From an uncultured Aequorivita sp. (GTDB lineage Bacteria; Bacteroidota; Bacteroidia; Flavobacteriales; Flavobacteriaceae): 64,000 nt of DNA. Positions 34,183 through 42,593 of this stretch are shown one piece after another. How positions within the stretch are numbered: the stretch's first letter is position 1; each line of letters begins with the position of its first letter. Below the pieces are notes generated by a model that was given only the letters and a program-made list of their open reading frames with translations, had not been told where the DNA came from and did no database searches. The position numbers were made by a program, and so were the translations under genes. The stretch spans positions 372,001 through 436,000 of the forward strand of contig CAKZLK010000043.1 of assembly GCA_937125455.1 (NCBI GenBank), read 5' to 3'.

Positions 34183-36735
34183 TTATTCAATTACATCTTG
34201 TTTAAGGTAATCATCAAGATTTTTATGGATTTGGATAACTTTATAATTTGGAGTTGAAATCTCAAAGAACGGACGCTTGATTTTAAATTCTTTGTTCTCT
34301 TTTAAAACTTCACCAAAACCACGAGCACCCAAGTTAGTGTTCAATCCGTGGACAATTACTAGTCTCGTTTGTGGATCGTAATAATCTATAGAAGTAACCA
34401 AATTGGTGTAGTGATAATTCTCGATGGCTTTGTCCAACTGTTCTTTCAGTTTTAGGGCTGCCTCACCTTCTTCATTACTGAATTTATAAACCAATTTCCA
34501 ACTATCTGTTTCTGTTTCGGGTGCAAAGTCTTTTACTGCAAGTACCGGTAATACGTTACTGTATATTTGCTGTGCTTGTTTGCCCTCTTCAGTGCTTGGA
34601 TAATTCAGTGAAACAAAATTTAATGCTTTTTTATAAGCTTCAAATCCTTGCTGACGGCCGATGGCAGTGGCTTTCAACAATTCAAATTTTGGAACAATAT
34701 CATTTCCGTTATAAATCATCATATACTCATCGCATTTCTGGATAACCTCCGCATATTTCGACGCTTCAAACTCCTTATACAATTGCTTATATTTAAATTC
34801 TGGACTTGATTCGTCTGTTGGTAATTGCGAATTTGGATTGCGAAGTATTTCTGCATAGCGCGTATCGCTGTGGTTGGTCAAAATATCATTTCTGTATTTA
34901 TCCGCTTCGGAAGGGTTTTCCAAAATTTCATAAATTTTCACCAAATTGTATTTTGCGGGAACCACCAATCGCTCTTCAGGATTGTTTGTGAGTAATTTCT
35001 CCAATCTGTTCGCGGCAAGGTTGTATTCTTTAAATTTCTCTTTGTAGATAAGCCCTAATTGATAATACGCAAAGTTTCGATCTTTCGCCAAGCTGTCTAG
35101 CACTTTTTGGTCAGAAGGTATTCTAGCAATATACGTTTCAGGTTTGTACAGTTCGTTTTCAGCAATTGGAGTTACGTTCGCAACCTCCTCATCATTGTTG
35201 TTCAAGGTTGTTTTTTTGCTAGAAATTCTCCAGTTGTCCTCTAGTTTTCGGTCACCCCATATTTTTCTGAATTCTCCTTTTCCATAAGCTACTGTGGAAG
35301 TATTGTAAAAATAGAACGTGCTGCTCCCTTTGTTTGGGCCGGAAACAGCAGTTTTACCCTTTTCGTAAAATTCTTTGTTGGCAATTTTCTGTTCAATTTT
35401 AATAGCTTCCAAGGAATCTTTAACCGCCTGTTGTTTCAATTTTGAAGTATAATCTGAAAAAAATGCAAGTTGTTCGGACTCGCTCATTTTTGTCAATTTT
35501 AGGATACTATCGTTTTTGGTAGCGATATCTTCATATTTGATAACATCGTCAAGATTTTCACGTTTCTTTTTGACACGGCGCCATTGACGACTGTTTTCTT
35601 CCAGAAATGTAAGCGTACTGTCATAATAGGCTCCGGCATTTTTATATTCGGCGTTATCGAAATCTATTTCAGCAAGGGTTTGATAGTTTACGGATTGAAG
35701 AACTCTATCTTGTTTAAAAGCCTTAATGGATTTGTTATAGTATTTAACCGCAGTATCAATGCTGTCACTATTGCGATAATAGTCGCCAAACTGATTGTAA
35801 ATTTTATCTAAAAACGGACGATTTTCACGATTTTTCTCAAGATCCTGCAGTAGTTCCAAAAAAGCGATTCGGTCTCCATTTTCGTAATCGAAATTCTTTC
35901 CTTTTTCCAAATAGGCATTAATCATATACGATCTGGAGGTCTTGCGGTTCATTTCAATTACCTCATCAAATGCAATGTTGGCACTGTCTTTCTGACCAAG
36001 GCGGTTATAAATTTGTCCTTTTATGAATATATATCTGCCTTCAAGTTCTTTGTCTTTTACATTTACAGCAGCCATTTTAATGTAGTCAAGCGCTGGTTGT
36101 AAAGAATCCATATTAATGAAAGCCTGTGCCATCATAGCAGCACCATCTGCAATTTCTTCTTCTTTTAAATCCGCTTCATCAAACATCTTTTTAAGATTTT
36201 CAATAGCGTATTCCTCATTTTTTAAACGGATATTGGTTTTTGCCTTCCAAACTTTCGCAATGTTAATATTATTGCTGGTTGGATACCGGTCCAAGATAAA
36301 ATTGAAAGCATCCAATGCTGGAATGAAACGGCCATCATAATAGCGCGATTTTCCAAGCAACATATATGCTTCGTCTATCTGTGGGTTGTATTCCTTGCCG
36401 TCAATATACATGGAGTGCTTCTGGATAGCTTTTGCAGCCTTTTCCTCGGCAAGGTTAAAGCCTCCGCCCCCACCTTTTGTTGCTCCAGGAGCTTTTACTT
36501 CTGCTTCTTGAACCTCAATACGCTCTACAGGAAGTATTTCCCAAAAATTATCACGAAAACCATAAGCCAATTGCTCTTTGGCTTCTGTATAAGCTACGTC
36601 TCCGTTATAAAGTGTGTTGAATTCTGTAGTGACCGCGTGAACATTGCGGTTCAAAAAGGTGTTTTTTTTACGTGAACAGGCTGCCAAAAAAACAACAGCG
36701 AGGATAAATAGGGTAATTTTATGTGTGCCTTTCAA
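34183..36735 (-). CDS. sprE: Type IX secretion lipoprotein SprE/PorW
   Basis: 850-aa TPR lipoprotein matching SprE (F. johnsoniae) / PorW (P. gingivalis), needed for type IX secretion and gliding. Signal peptide MKGTHKITLFILAVVFLAAC with lipobox LAAC and an RNVHAVTTEFNTLYNGD block right after it, characteristic of the family; then many TPR-like helical pairs (for example LLGKSRYYDGRFIPALDAFNFIL and YNRLGQKDSANIAFDEVIE). Start is TTG at 36735: no ATG or GTG fits. Upstream of bactofilin and the atp cluster, likely one long transcript. Confidence 0.85.
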   Translation of the reverse strand: MKGTHKITLFILAVVFLAACSRKKNTFLNRNVHAVTTEFNTLYNGDVAYTEAKEQLAYGFRDNFWEILPVERIEVQEAEVKAPGATKGGGGGFNLAEEKAAKAIQKHSMYIDGKEYNPQIDEAYMLLGKSRYYDGRFIPALDAFNFILDRYPTSNNINIAKVWKAKTNIRLKNEEYAIENLKKMFDEADLKEEEIADGAAMMAQAFINMDSLQPALDYIKMAAVNVKDKELEGRYIFIKGQIYNRLGQKDSANIAFDEVIEMNRKTSRSYMINAYLEKGKNFDYENGDRIAFLELLQDLEKNRENRPFLDKIYNQFGDYYRNSDSIDTAVKYYNKSIKAFKQDRVLQSVNYQTLAEIDFDNAEYKNAGAYYDSTLTFLEENSRQWRRVKKKRENLDDVIKYEDIATKNDSILKLTKMSESEQLAFFSDYTSKLKQQAVKDSLEAIKIEQKIANKEFYEKGKTAVSGPNKGSSTFYFYNTSTVAYGKGEFRKIWGDRKLEDNWRISSKKTTLNNNDEEVANVTPIAENELYKPETYIARIPSDQKVLDSLAKDRNFAYYQLGLIYKEKFKEYNLAANRLEKLLTNNPEERLVVPAKYNLVKIYEILENPSEADKYRNDILTNHSDTRYAEILRNPNSQLPTDESSPEFKYKQLYKEFEASKYAEVIQKCDEYMMIYNGNDIVPKFELLKATAIGRQQGFEAYKKALNFVSLNYPSTEEGKQAQQIYSNVLPVLAVKDFAPETETDSWKLVYKFSNEEGEAALKLKEQLDKAIENYHYTNLVTSIDYYDPQTRLVIVHGLNTNLGARGFGEVLKENKEFKIKRPFFEISTPNYKVIQIHKNLDDYLKQDVIE

Positions 36736-36879
36736 AATGCTTTCAGTTTATATGATATTCTAACTTAAAAGGTTCTTTTTTAGTATGTAGAATCACTAAA
36801 GAGCGGTAAAAATACATTTCTTTTTAATATCTGCTTAGTGAAATACCGAAAAAATGATAGACTTTAAAGCCGTCGAAGC

Positions 36880-36909
36880 TTTGTTTCCTTGATTTCCTTT
36901 GTACTTTTG
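36880..36909 (+). promoter_or_regulatory. Promoter of the ferredoxin-reductase gene
   Basis: TTTG (36880-36883), 18-base spacer, TACTTTTG (36902-36909): exact TTTG/TAnnTTTG match ending 18 bases before the ATG at 36928. Confidence 0.65.
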
Positions 36910-36927
36910 CACAAAAATATCAAGATT

Positions 36928-37968
36928 ATGAGCGAATTTCATGCGCTTACTGTTTCCGAAGTAAAAAAAGAGACCCCTAATTCTGTTTCAATTTCATTTT
37001 CAGTGCCCGAAAACTTAAAAGCACTTTTTGCCTTTAAAGCGGGTCAATATATTACCATTAAGCACCAAAGTGGCGGCAAGGATTTGCGTCGTGCCTATTC
37101 CATATGCTCTTCGCCTAAAAGCGGACTACTTAAAGTAGCCGTGAAAAAAGTTGATAAAGGAGCATTTTCAGTATATGCTAATACCGAACTAAAAACTGGT
37201 GACACCTTGCAAGTAATGCCTCCAATGGGAAAGTTTATATTGGAACCAAACTTAAAAAACTATGCTGCTTTTGCCGCAGGAAGTGGAATTACCCCAGTGC
37301 TTTCCTTGATAAAATCTAGTTTAGAGGAAATGCCTCAAAGTACTTTTTTCTTGGTTTATGGCAATCAAAACCTTGAAGAGACCATGTTTTACAACGAAAT
37401 TTTGGAGCTTCAACAAAAGTTTCCGAATCGTTTTAATGTTGAATTTATCTTCAGTAGAAAAGAAGAGGAAAATTCTAAATTTGGAAGAATTGACCGTTCC
37501 AACGTCAACTTTTTTCTGAAGAATAAATATGCCAACACTGTATATGAAGCCTTCTATTTATGTGGTCCCGAGGAAATGATTGACGAAGTTTCCGCTACGT
37601 TGAAGCACAATGGCATTAATTCAAAACAAATTCACCACGAACTTTTCTCCACCGCAGAAAAGGGGCTTTTGGTTGAAAAACACGACGGAAACACTAGTAT
37701 TTCTATCACTTTAGATGATGATGAGGAAACTTTTGTAATGGCCCAGACCAAATCTATTCTTGAAGCTGCATTGGAACAAGGTTTGGATCCTCCTTATTCT
37801 TGCCAAGGTGGTATTTGTAGTACTTGTATTGCAAGACTTAAAGAAGGAAAAGCAGAAATGCGCAAAAACCAAATCCTTACCGAGTCTGAAATTGCTGACG
37901 GCCTAATACTCACTTGCCAAGCACATCCTACAACACCAACAGTTGTTGTGGATTATGATGATGTTTAA
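36928..37968 (+). CDS. FNR-type oxidoreductase with 2Fe-2S ferredoxin domain (PaaE-like)
   Basis: 346-aa electron-transfer protein. FAD-binding RxYS is RRAYSICSS (about 54-62); NAD(P) binding GSGITPVLSLI is at 118-128 and the C-terminal region YLCGPEEMID is typical of the reductase. A plant-type 2Fe-2S domain follows with ligands Cys292, Cys297, Cys300 and Cys330 (PYSCQGGICSTC, LTCQA). PaaE-like proteins feed electrons to oxygenases; no phenylacetate pathway genes are adjacent, so the partner is unknown. ATG 36928 chosen over 36889, which overlaps the promoter. Confidence 0.87.
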   Translation: MSEFHALTVSEVKKETPNSVSISFSVPENLKALFAFKAGQYITIKHQSGGKDLRRAYSICSSPKSGLLKVAVKKVDKGAFSVYANTELKTGDTLQVMPPMGKFILEPNLKNYAAFAAGSGITPVLSLIKSSLEEMPQSTFFLVYGNQNLEETMFYNEILELQQKFPNRFNVEFIFSRKEEENSKFGRIDRSNVNFFLKNKYANTVYEAFYLCGPEEMIDEVSATLKHNGINSKQIHHELFSTAEKGLLVEKHDGNTSISITLDDDEETFVMAQTKSILEAALEQGLDPPYSCQGGICSTCIARLKEGKAEMRKNQILTESEIADGLILTCQAHPTTPTVVVDYDDV

Positions 37969-37987
37969 TTAATTTTTTCGAAGAAAA

Positions 37988-39019
37988 TTAAAGCAGTTCC
38001 CTAACTTTTTGAACAATTGTTTCGGGAGTAATGGTCTTCATCGCTTCACCATATCCTTTTGGAAATTTATTTCCATAAACAGAAGTAGGAATCAACGGAA
38101 ATTTCTCACGATTAGCCACTAACTGATTATTTTCAGGTTGGTTGAATGGAACAAAACCTGCATAGGGATGCGTCACGCCCCAAAGAGTTACCACGGGTAC
38201 CCCATACATAGCCGCCAAATGACCGTTGCCGCTATCCATGGAAAGCATCAAATCTAAATTTGAAATCAATGAGAGCTCTTCTTCAAATGTGAGTTTTCCG
38301 GCAACGTTGGTTACGTTTGTAAATGGAATTTCAATTTTCTTGAGCTGTTCAACTTCTTTCTTACCACCGCCAAAAAGGAAGATTCGGTATCTATCGGTAT
38401 TATCCAATTCACGGATAACTTCTGCCATTAAACTTAATGGGTACATTTTGCTTTTATAGGCTGCAAAAGGAGCGATACCAATCAATTTTTTTGGCTCTAC
38501 GCCAATGAGACCATTAAGTTTAGGCGTCAATCGCTTACTTGGTGGTGCAACAAATTGTTTTAAATCTATTGGAAAACCAAGCTTTTCAAAAACATCCGCA
38601 TACCGTTGATGCGTGGTTTTTAATTGTGCAATATTCTTTCCTTGTGAAGAAATCAAGGCTTTCTTTTCTGCTCTTCCTTTGTCAATCGTTGCAGTTTTAA
38701 AGCCTTTAAATTTTAAATATTTCGAAATCACTTTTGAGCGAATCACGCTGTGAAGATCTGCTACTACATCAATTCCAAGCTCCTGAGCTTCATTTGCAAG
38801 TTTTAGTAATCCTAGGCGTTTGTGCTCTCCATAAACATCAGCTTCCAAAAAATTGAGATTGGGAATGCCTTCAAAAAAAGGTTTAAAAAAAGGACGAGAG
38901 AGTATTGTAATTTTTAAATCTGGATATGTGTTTGCCAATACACGAAGCACGGGCACCGTCATTGCCACATCGCCCATTGCGGAAAGGCGAATTACCAATA
39001 TGTGTTTTGGTCTTTCCAT
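37988..39019 (-). CDS. Glycosyltransferase family 9 (heptosyltransferase-like)
   Basis: 343-aa GT9 protein. RLSAMGDVAMTVPVLRVLANTYPDLKITIL is the N-terminal signature, and the donor-binding half has LIGIAPFAAYKSKMYP and LMLSMDSGNGHLAAMYGVPVVTLWG (SGNGHLA, GVPVV-LWG). Transfers ADP-heptose-type sugars to lipopolysaccharide core in the best-known members; real substrate unknown here. Ends convergent with the FNR gene. Immediately upstream (45-base gap) is DUF4254, a usual partner in Bacteroidota. Confidence 0.85.
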   Translation of the reverse strand: MERPKHILVIRLSAMGDVAMTVPVLRVLANTYPDLKITILSRPFFKPFFEGIPNLNFLEADVYGEHKRLGLLKLANEAQELGIDVVADLHSVIRSKVISKYLKFKGFKTATIDKGRAEKKALISSQGKNIAQLKTTHQRYADVFEKLGFPIDLKQFVAPPSKRLTPKLNGLIGVEPKKLIGIAPFAAYKSKMYPLSLMAEVIRELDNTDRYRIFLFGGGKKEVEQLKKIEIPFTNVTNVAGKLTFEEELSLISNLDLMLSMDSGNGHLAAMYGVPVVTLWGVTHPYAGFVPFNQPENNQLVANREKFPLIPTSVYGNKFPKGYGEAMKTITPETIVQKVRELL

Positions 39020-39064
39020 ATTTTTTGTCAGAAACCCTTGAACTGCATCCAGGGAGACAAAATA

Positions 39065-39673
39065 TTATTTTTTTCCACGAAGTATGGGATTCAACTCATC
39101 GTCATTATACATTTTCATCTGCTTGTACACTTTCATATACTTTCTACCGTGTGCAATATCATCCAATAATTGGTTAATGGCAGTACTTAAATCGACGCGT
39201 TGTTCAAGTAGCACATTTAGCTTTGCTTTGCAGGCCATTTGGTGTTCTTGGGAGGCATCGGTGCGAGTTGCTTCTTCGTTCATATGATACACTTTCAAAG
39301 CTAAAATGGAAAGCCTGTCAATTCCCCAAGCTGGGCTTTCAGTGTTTATGGTTGCATCATCCTTCACTTTTACGTCCTTAAATTTTTCAAGGAAATAGCT
39401 ATCTATATATTCCACCATATCGGTGCGGTCTTGGTTTGAAGCGTCTATTTGACGCTTTAACTTCAGGGCTGCAACGGGGTCAATATTTGGATCGCGGATT
39501 ATGTCTTCATAATGCCATTGCACAGTATCAATCCAGCATTTGCGATAGAGCAAATGTTCTATCAATTGGTTATCTTTTTCGTACGGATTGCTGAAGGGTT
39601 GGTCCACTGTGTTTACTTCGTGGTATTTATCTATTACTTCTGCGAAGACTTTGTTTGCTTTGTCTGAAAACAT
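39065..39673 (-). CDS. DUF4254 domain-containing protein
   Basis: 202-aa all-helical cytosolic protein. It carries the DUF4254 features: DTVQWHYEDIIRDPNIDPVAALKLKRQIDASNQDRTDMVEYID, and GIDRLSILALKVYHMNEE. No known activity; typically next to lipopolysaccharide-core heptosyltransferases, as here. The R-M cassette and a REP-like repeat lie upstream. Confidence 0.8.
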   Translation of the reverse strand: MFSDKANKVFAEVIDKYHEVNTVDQPFSNPYEKDNQLIEHLLYRKCWIDTVQWHYEDIIRDPNIDPVAALKLKRQIDASNQDRTDMVEYIDSYFLEKFKDVKVKDDATINTESPAWGIDRLSILALKVYHMNEEATRTDASQEHQMACKAKLNVLLEQRVDLSTAINQLLDDIAHGRKYMKVYKQMKMYNDDELNPILRGKK

Positions 39674-39686
39674 ATTTTTATTTTTA

Positions 39687-39717
39687 TCGAAAGGCGCTTC
39701 GACAAGCTCAGCATGAC
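39687..39717 (-). repeat. REP-like palindromic repeat
   Basis: On the minus strand this reads TGTCATGCTGAGCTTGTCG followed by AAGC..., a version of the interspersed TCATGCTGAGCxxxxTCGAAGC repeat met in many bacterial genomes. TCGAA/TTCGA arms with a 6-base loop sit at 39687-39702. It fills the gap between the methyltransferase stop and DUF4254 start. Confidence 0.65.
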
Positions 39718-39730
39718 ATTTCGGTATTAA

Positions 39731-40729
39731 TTATTTCTTTTCTAAAATGTGTAAATATTCAAAAGTTTCTGAGGCTTTGTGGTTTCTGTTTTCGGTTTTG
39801 TCTGCCTTGAAACGTTGGTATTTTTTTGTTTTCAATCTGTACTTTCCAAAACGTTCCATCACCGATTGCACTTCCTTTTGGCTCATCAATCCTTCGTTGT
39901 TGTAACTCAGAAAAATATAGGAAAATTGTGCGTTTTCAATCAATTCCTCAAAGCTTTTTAACACTTCTCCCGTTCTGCACCAATCGCTTTTGTAGTAATC
40001 GCGCAGACCGGTTTTTCCCTTAGGCACAAAGGTATCATATTTTGCGATAGTATTCAGCAAATGATAGTTGGCACCGTATTGACGCGCATTGTAAGGCGGA
40101 TCCAAATACAGGATATCTCCTTCAATATTTTTTATAAGTGCATTGCTGTCCCGCTGAAAAACCTGATGGGCGTTTTCGGTTTGCTGAAAAACGGCAGGTT
40201 TGATGATAAGTTTTTTTGCCGCGGAAGTCTTTATGTGTTTTAAATACGCCCCATATACCGAAGCCGTGTTTGCAACTTTATCTGCACTTTCAAGCAACGA
40301 AGCAAGCAGAAAATAATACTGGTCTTCCGAAATTTTTAAAGTCTTTTTCCAGTTCTCAATTTGAAAGCGAACCGCATCAATTTGCTGTCCGTTTTCTGAC
40401 GTGAAATAATTTCTTCCAGCTTTCCCATTCTCGGAATAATTCTGAAAAATGAAGCCTTTTTTGTTTTTCAATGCATTCAATTCCATTAAAAAATCTTCGC
40501 AATAAAAAGCTGTATGATTGCCTATGTAATTTCGGTTCAACACATAACTGTAATATTCCACATCGTTTGCGATTACTTGTTTTACGTGCGGTTTGAAATT
40601 TCTGCCAACGATGCCGGTTCCTGCAAAAAGGTCGCAGAATGTTTTCTGTGAAAGATCTTCACCGCAGATTTCAGTAATTGTTTCAAAAATGAAATTGGAG
40701 AGTTTATGTTTGCTGCCTATGTAGTTCAT
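39731..40729 (-). CDS. D12-class DNA adenine methyltransferase
   Basis: 332-aa N6-adenine methyltransferase, alpha-type order. SAM-binding motif I is CDLFAGTGIVG (residues 32-41), catalytic motif IV is YLDPPYNARQYGANYH (DPPY at 210-213), and the N-terminal MNYIGSKHKLSNFI is typical of D12 enzymes. Its ATG overlaps the stop of the predicted restriction gene by 4 bases (ATGA). Recognition sequence cannot be read from the protein. Probably the protective half of a type II R-M system. Confidence 0.88.
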   Translation of the reverse strand: MNYIGSKHKLSNFIFETITEICGEDLSQKTFCDLFAGTGIVGRNFKPHVKQVIANDVEYYSYVLNRNYIGNHTAFYCEDFLMELNALKNKKGFIFQNYSENGKAGRNYFTSENGQQIDAVRFQIENWKKTLKISEDQYYFLLASLLESADKVANTASVYGAYLKHIKTSAAKKLIIKPAVFQQTENAHQVFQRDSNALIKNIEGDILYLDPPYNARQYGANYHLLNTIAKYDTFVPKGKTGLRDYYKSDWCRTGEVLKSFEELIENAQFSYIFLSYNNEGLMSQKEVQSVMERFGKYRLKTKKYQRFKADKTENRNHKASETFEYLHILEKK

Positions 40730-41370
40730 TTAGAAACCCAGATAATATCACTCAATGTTTTTTGTCCGTCAGCAAAAATAAAGGAATGAAGTTGCTCCCG
40801 CTTGAAAGAGGCAACATATTTTTGAATTGCTTTTTTAAGCAAGGAAATTTCAGCTTTCAGTTTCCAATGTTCGCCATTTTCAGCATAAACCACAATAAAA
40901 AGGCGATTTTTGAAATGATGTCGCTTTTGGGTGCTTTGGTTTTTGTAGAGCCATTCAATCAGTTCCTTTTTATGGTTTTGGGCGTATTCAAAAGTTTTGT
41001 TGAATTGCTTTGGAAAAACAGATGTTTTATGGTCAAAGGGAATTCCGAAGAGGTAAAAATCTTTTTCAGAATCTTTTGTTTCTGCCACAGGCTCAATTCC
41101 TTCTATTTCTGTAAAAATTTGTTCTACAGCCTGTGCGCTCCAGAAATTATACCATCGATTTGCTGCATATTGAAAAATTTGTTGTTTGTCTAATTGCATC
41201 ATTTCAGACACATTAGCAATTTTACGGATGAGGGTTTCCCAATTGGAGTTTTGGTAAATAAATTTCGTGTAGCGGTCCCATTCATCATTTTGTTTCCGAA
41301 ACCATTTGTAAGAATATTGATGACGATTCTTAAGCTCTGTTTCAATATTTTGAAGGTTTAGCCTATTCAT
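40726..41370 (-). CDS. Predicted type II restriction endonuclease (PD-(D/E)xK)
   Basis: 214-aa protein without a recognised family name. It has a plausible PD-(D/E)xK core in DFYLFGIPFDHKTS: Asp104, Asp113 and Lys115 (D-x8-D-x-K), with a preceding helix holding Glu83/Glu88 and a following strand RLFIVVYAE. Position and 4-base overlaps with both neighbours, above all with the adenine methyltransferase, make it the likely nuclease partner. ATG at 41370 chosen over 41409, which overlaps DUF6427. Could also be a methylation-linked helper protein. Confidence 0.65.
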   Translation of the reverse strand: MNRLNLQNIETELKNRHQYSYKWFRKQNDEWDRYTKFIYQNSNWETLIRKIANVSEMMQLDKQQIFQYAANRWYNFWSAQAVEQIFTEIEGIEPVAETKDSEKDFYLFGIPFDHKTSVFPKQFNKTFEYAQNHKKELIEWLYKNQSTQKRHHFKNRLFIVVYAENGEHWKLKAEISLLKKAIQKYVASFKREQLHSFIFADGQKTLSDIIWVSK

Positions 41371-42320
41371 AAAAACAAAAACACAAAGGGTAAAACCACT
41401 ACCAACCAAAGCATCGTCTCTTTAAACCAAAACTCAGTATTGTCTTTTTCAATATAGCGTTCCGTATCAAGATCTTCAATATAATTGGCTGCAATAATGG
41501 AAACCGGTGCCAAAATGAAAAGTATTTCGGCCCCTGTTTTTTCAGGTGTCAACAATGCAACAAACAAACAAGTTATGCTTACATAAAGCAACAAAAGATA
41601 ATTGGATTTCTCTTTTATAGAAACCGAGTGAAGCCTCAAAACTCTGTAGATGCCCGTCCAAATATAAAAAGCGATTATAACAGTTACGGGTACCAGAATA
41701 GATGCAGAATTGTATTTTGAAAAGTTAAAGCTTATGGTTTCTCTCCAGTTATAAAACCAAGTGAAAGAATCGTTTATAAGCAAATGAAACGCAGTATTTA
41801 TTAGGAAAACAGCCAAAAAACCTGTTAAGGGGATTAGCATCTGTTTATAAGTAGAATTCGGTTTTTGAATAATTGCAATCCAGAGCGGTACAAAAAACAA
41901 AAGACTCCAAAAATGAAAGAGAGAAGCTACCGTAATCCAAATGCTGGCATCAAGAATTTTCTTTGATGAATTTTTATCACTTCGCAAACTCATAATTCGC
42001 CGAAGAGCCAAAATAAGGAAGGCATTGGCTAAAAGTATTTTATGCTGCAAAAAAATAACGGGCAGCATTACCATAAAGCATGTAAAAAACAGAATTGCGA
42101 AAGTGTTCGTTTTTGTCAAATGATTTTTTCGGATAATAAAGTCCAAAAGCAACATAGTCAATACACTAAGGAGTATAAAAGCACTATGGACAAGCAAAAA
42201 ATACGACGAAATAACAACAGAAGATTCTGAAGTTGTACCCAATAAATACCCCACTACAATAAAAACACCAAGAATTAAATAATTTAATGGAATGGATTTT
42301 CCGAAAAAGCTTGTTAGCAT
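41367..42320 (-). CDS. DUF6427 family membrane protein
   Basis: 317-aa membrane protein with about nine to ten hydrophobic helices. MLTSFFGKSIPLNYLILGVFIVVGYLLG is the typical N-terminus of DUF6427, seen in Flavobacteriia beside DUF6341 and purD. The LLDFIIRKNHLTKTN loop and NIEDLDTERYIEKDN near the C-terminus are hydrophilic. Function unknown. Its stop overlaps the endonuclease ATG (ATGA), so the restriction gene follows directly on its transcript. Confidence 0.75.
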   Translation of the reverse strand: MLTSFFGKSIPLNYLILGVFIVVGYLLGTTSESSVVISSYFLLVHSAFILLSVLTMLLLDFIIRKNHLTKTNTFAILFFTCFMVMLPVIFLQHKILLANAFLILALRRIMSLRSDKNSSKKILDASIWITVASLFHFWSLLFFVPLWIAIIQKPNSTYKQMLIPLTGFLAVFLINTAFHLLINDSFTWFYNWRETISFNFSKYNSASILVPVTVIIAFYIWTGIYRVLRLHSVSIKEKSNYLLLLYVSITCLFVALLTPEKTGAEILFILAPVSIIAANYIEDLDTERYIEKDNTEFWFKETMLWLVVVLPFVFLFL

Positions 42321-42342
42321 ACGGGGTAATTTTATATTTTTG
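42311..42342 (+). promoter_or_regulatory. Promoter of the DUF6341 gene
   Basis: TTG (42311-42313), 21-base spacer, TATTTTTG (42335-42342), 19 bases before the ATG at 42362. It overlaps the first codons of the divergent DUF6427 gene. Confidence 0.55.
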
Positions 42343-42361
42343 CCTTCTAAAGATTAAAGAT

Positions 42362-42589
42362 ATGACTTGGAAAGGTTTTTGGGAAGGAATTGCTTCCCTT
42401 TTTGAAAATGTTCTTTTTGTCCCTTACGATAGCCTCCGTTCATTACAAGATCAAACTTGGTGGGGAGCAAATACTATTTCATGGATATTATTACTTGTTG
42501 GAGCAGTTGCTTTCATTTATTGGATGCTCAAGTTGAAGAATTTCAACGAAAACACCGAGAGCACTTATACCTTCGACGAAAATCCTTGA
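42362..42589 (+). CDS. DUF6341 family small membrane protein
   Basis: 75-aa protein. MTWKGFWEGIASLFENVLFVPYDSLR is followed by one membrane helix (ISWILLLVGAVAFIYWMLKL, about 39-58) and an acidic tail. Characteristic small protein of Flavobacteriia, divergent from DUF6427. ATG at 42362 is preferred over 42287 because the promoter lies between. Function unknown. Convergent with purD (4-base gap). Confidence 0.75.
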   Translation: MTWKGFWEGIASLFENVLFVPYDSLRSLQDQTWWGANTISWILLLVGAVAFIYWMLKLKNFNENTESTYTFDENP

Positions 42590-42593
42590 TTTT

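Noticed and set aside
37969-37987. Terminator between the FNR and GT9 genes
   Set aside because: Short A/T-rich near-palindrome around TTCGAA only; stem too weak to claim.
40762-41193. 143-aa plus-strand frame opposite the restriction gene
   Set aside because: Phe/Cys-rich antisense translation of the nuclease; no independent support.
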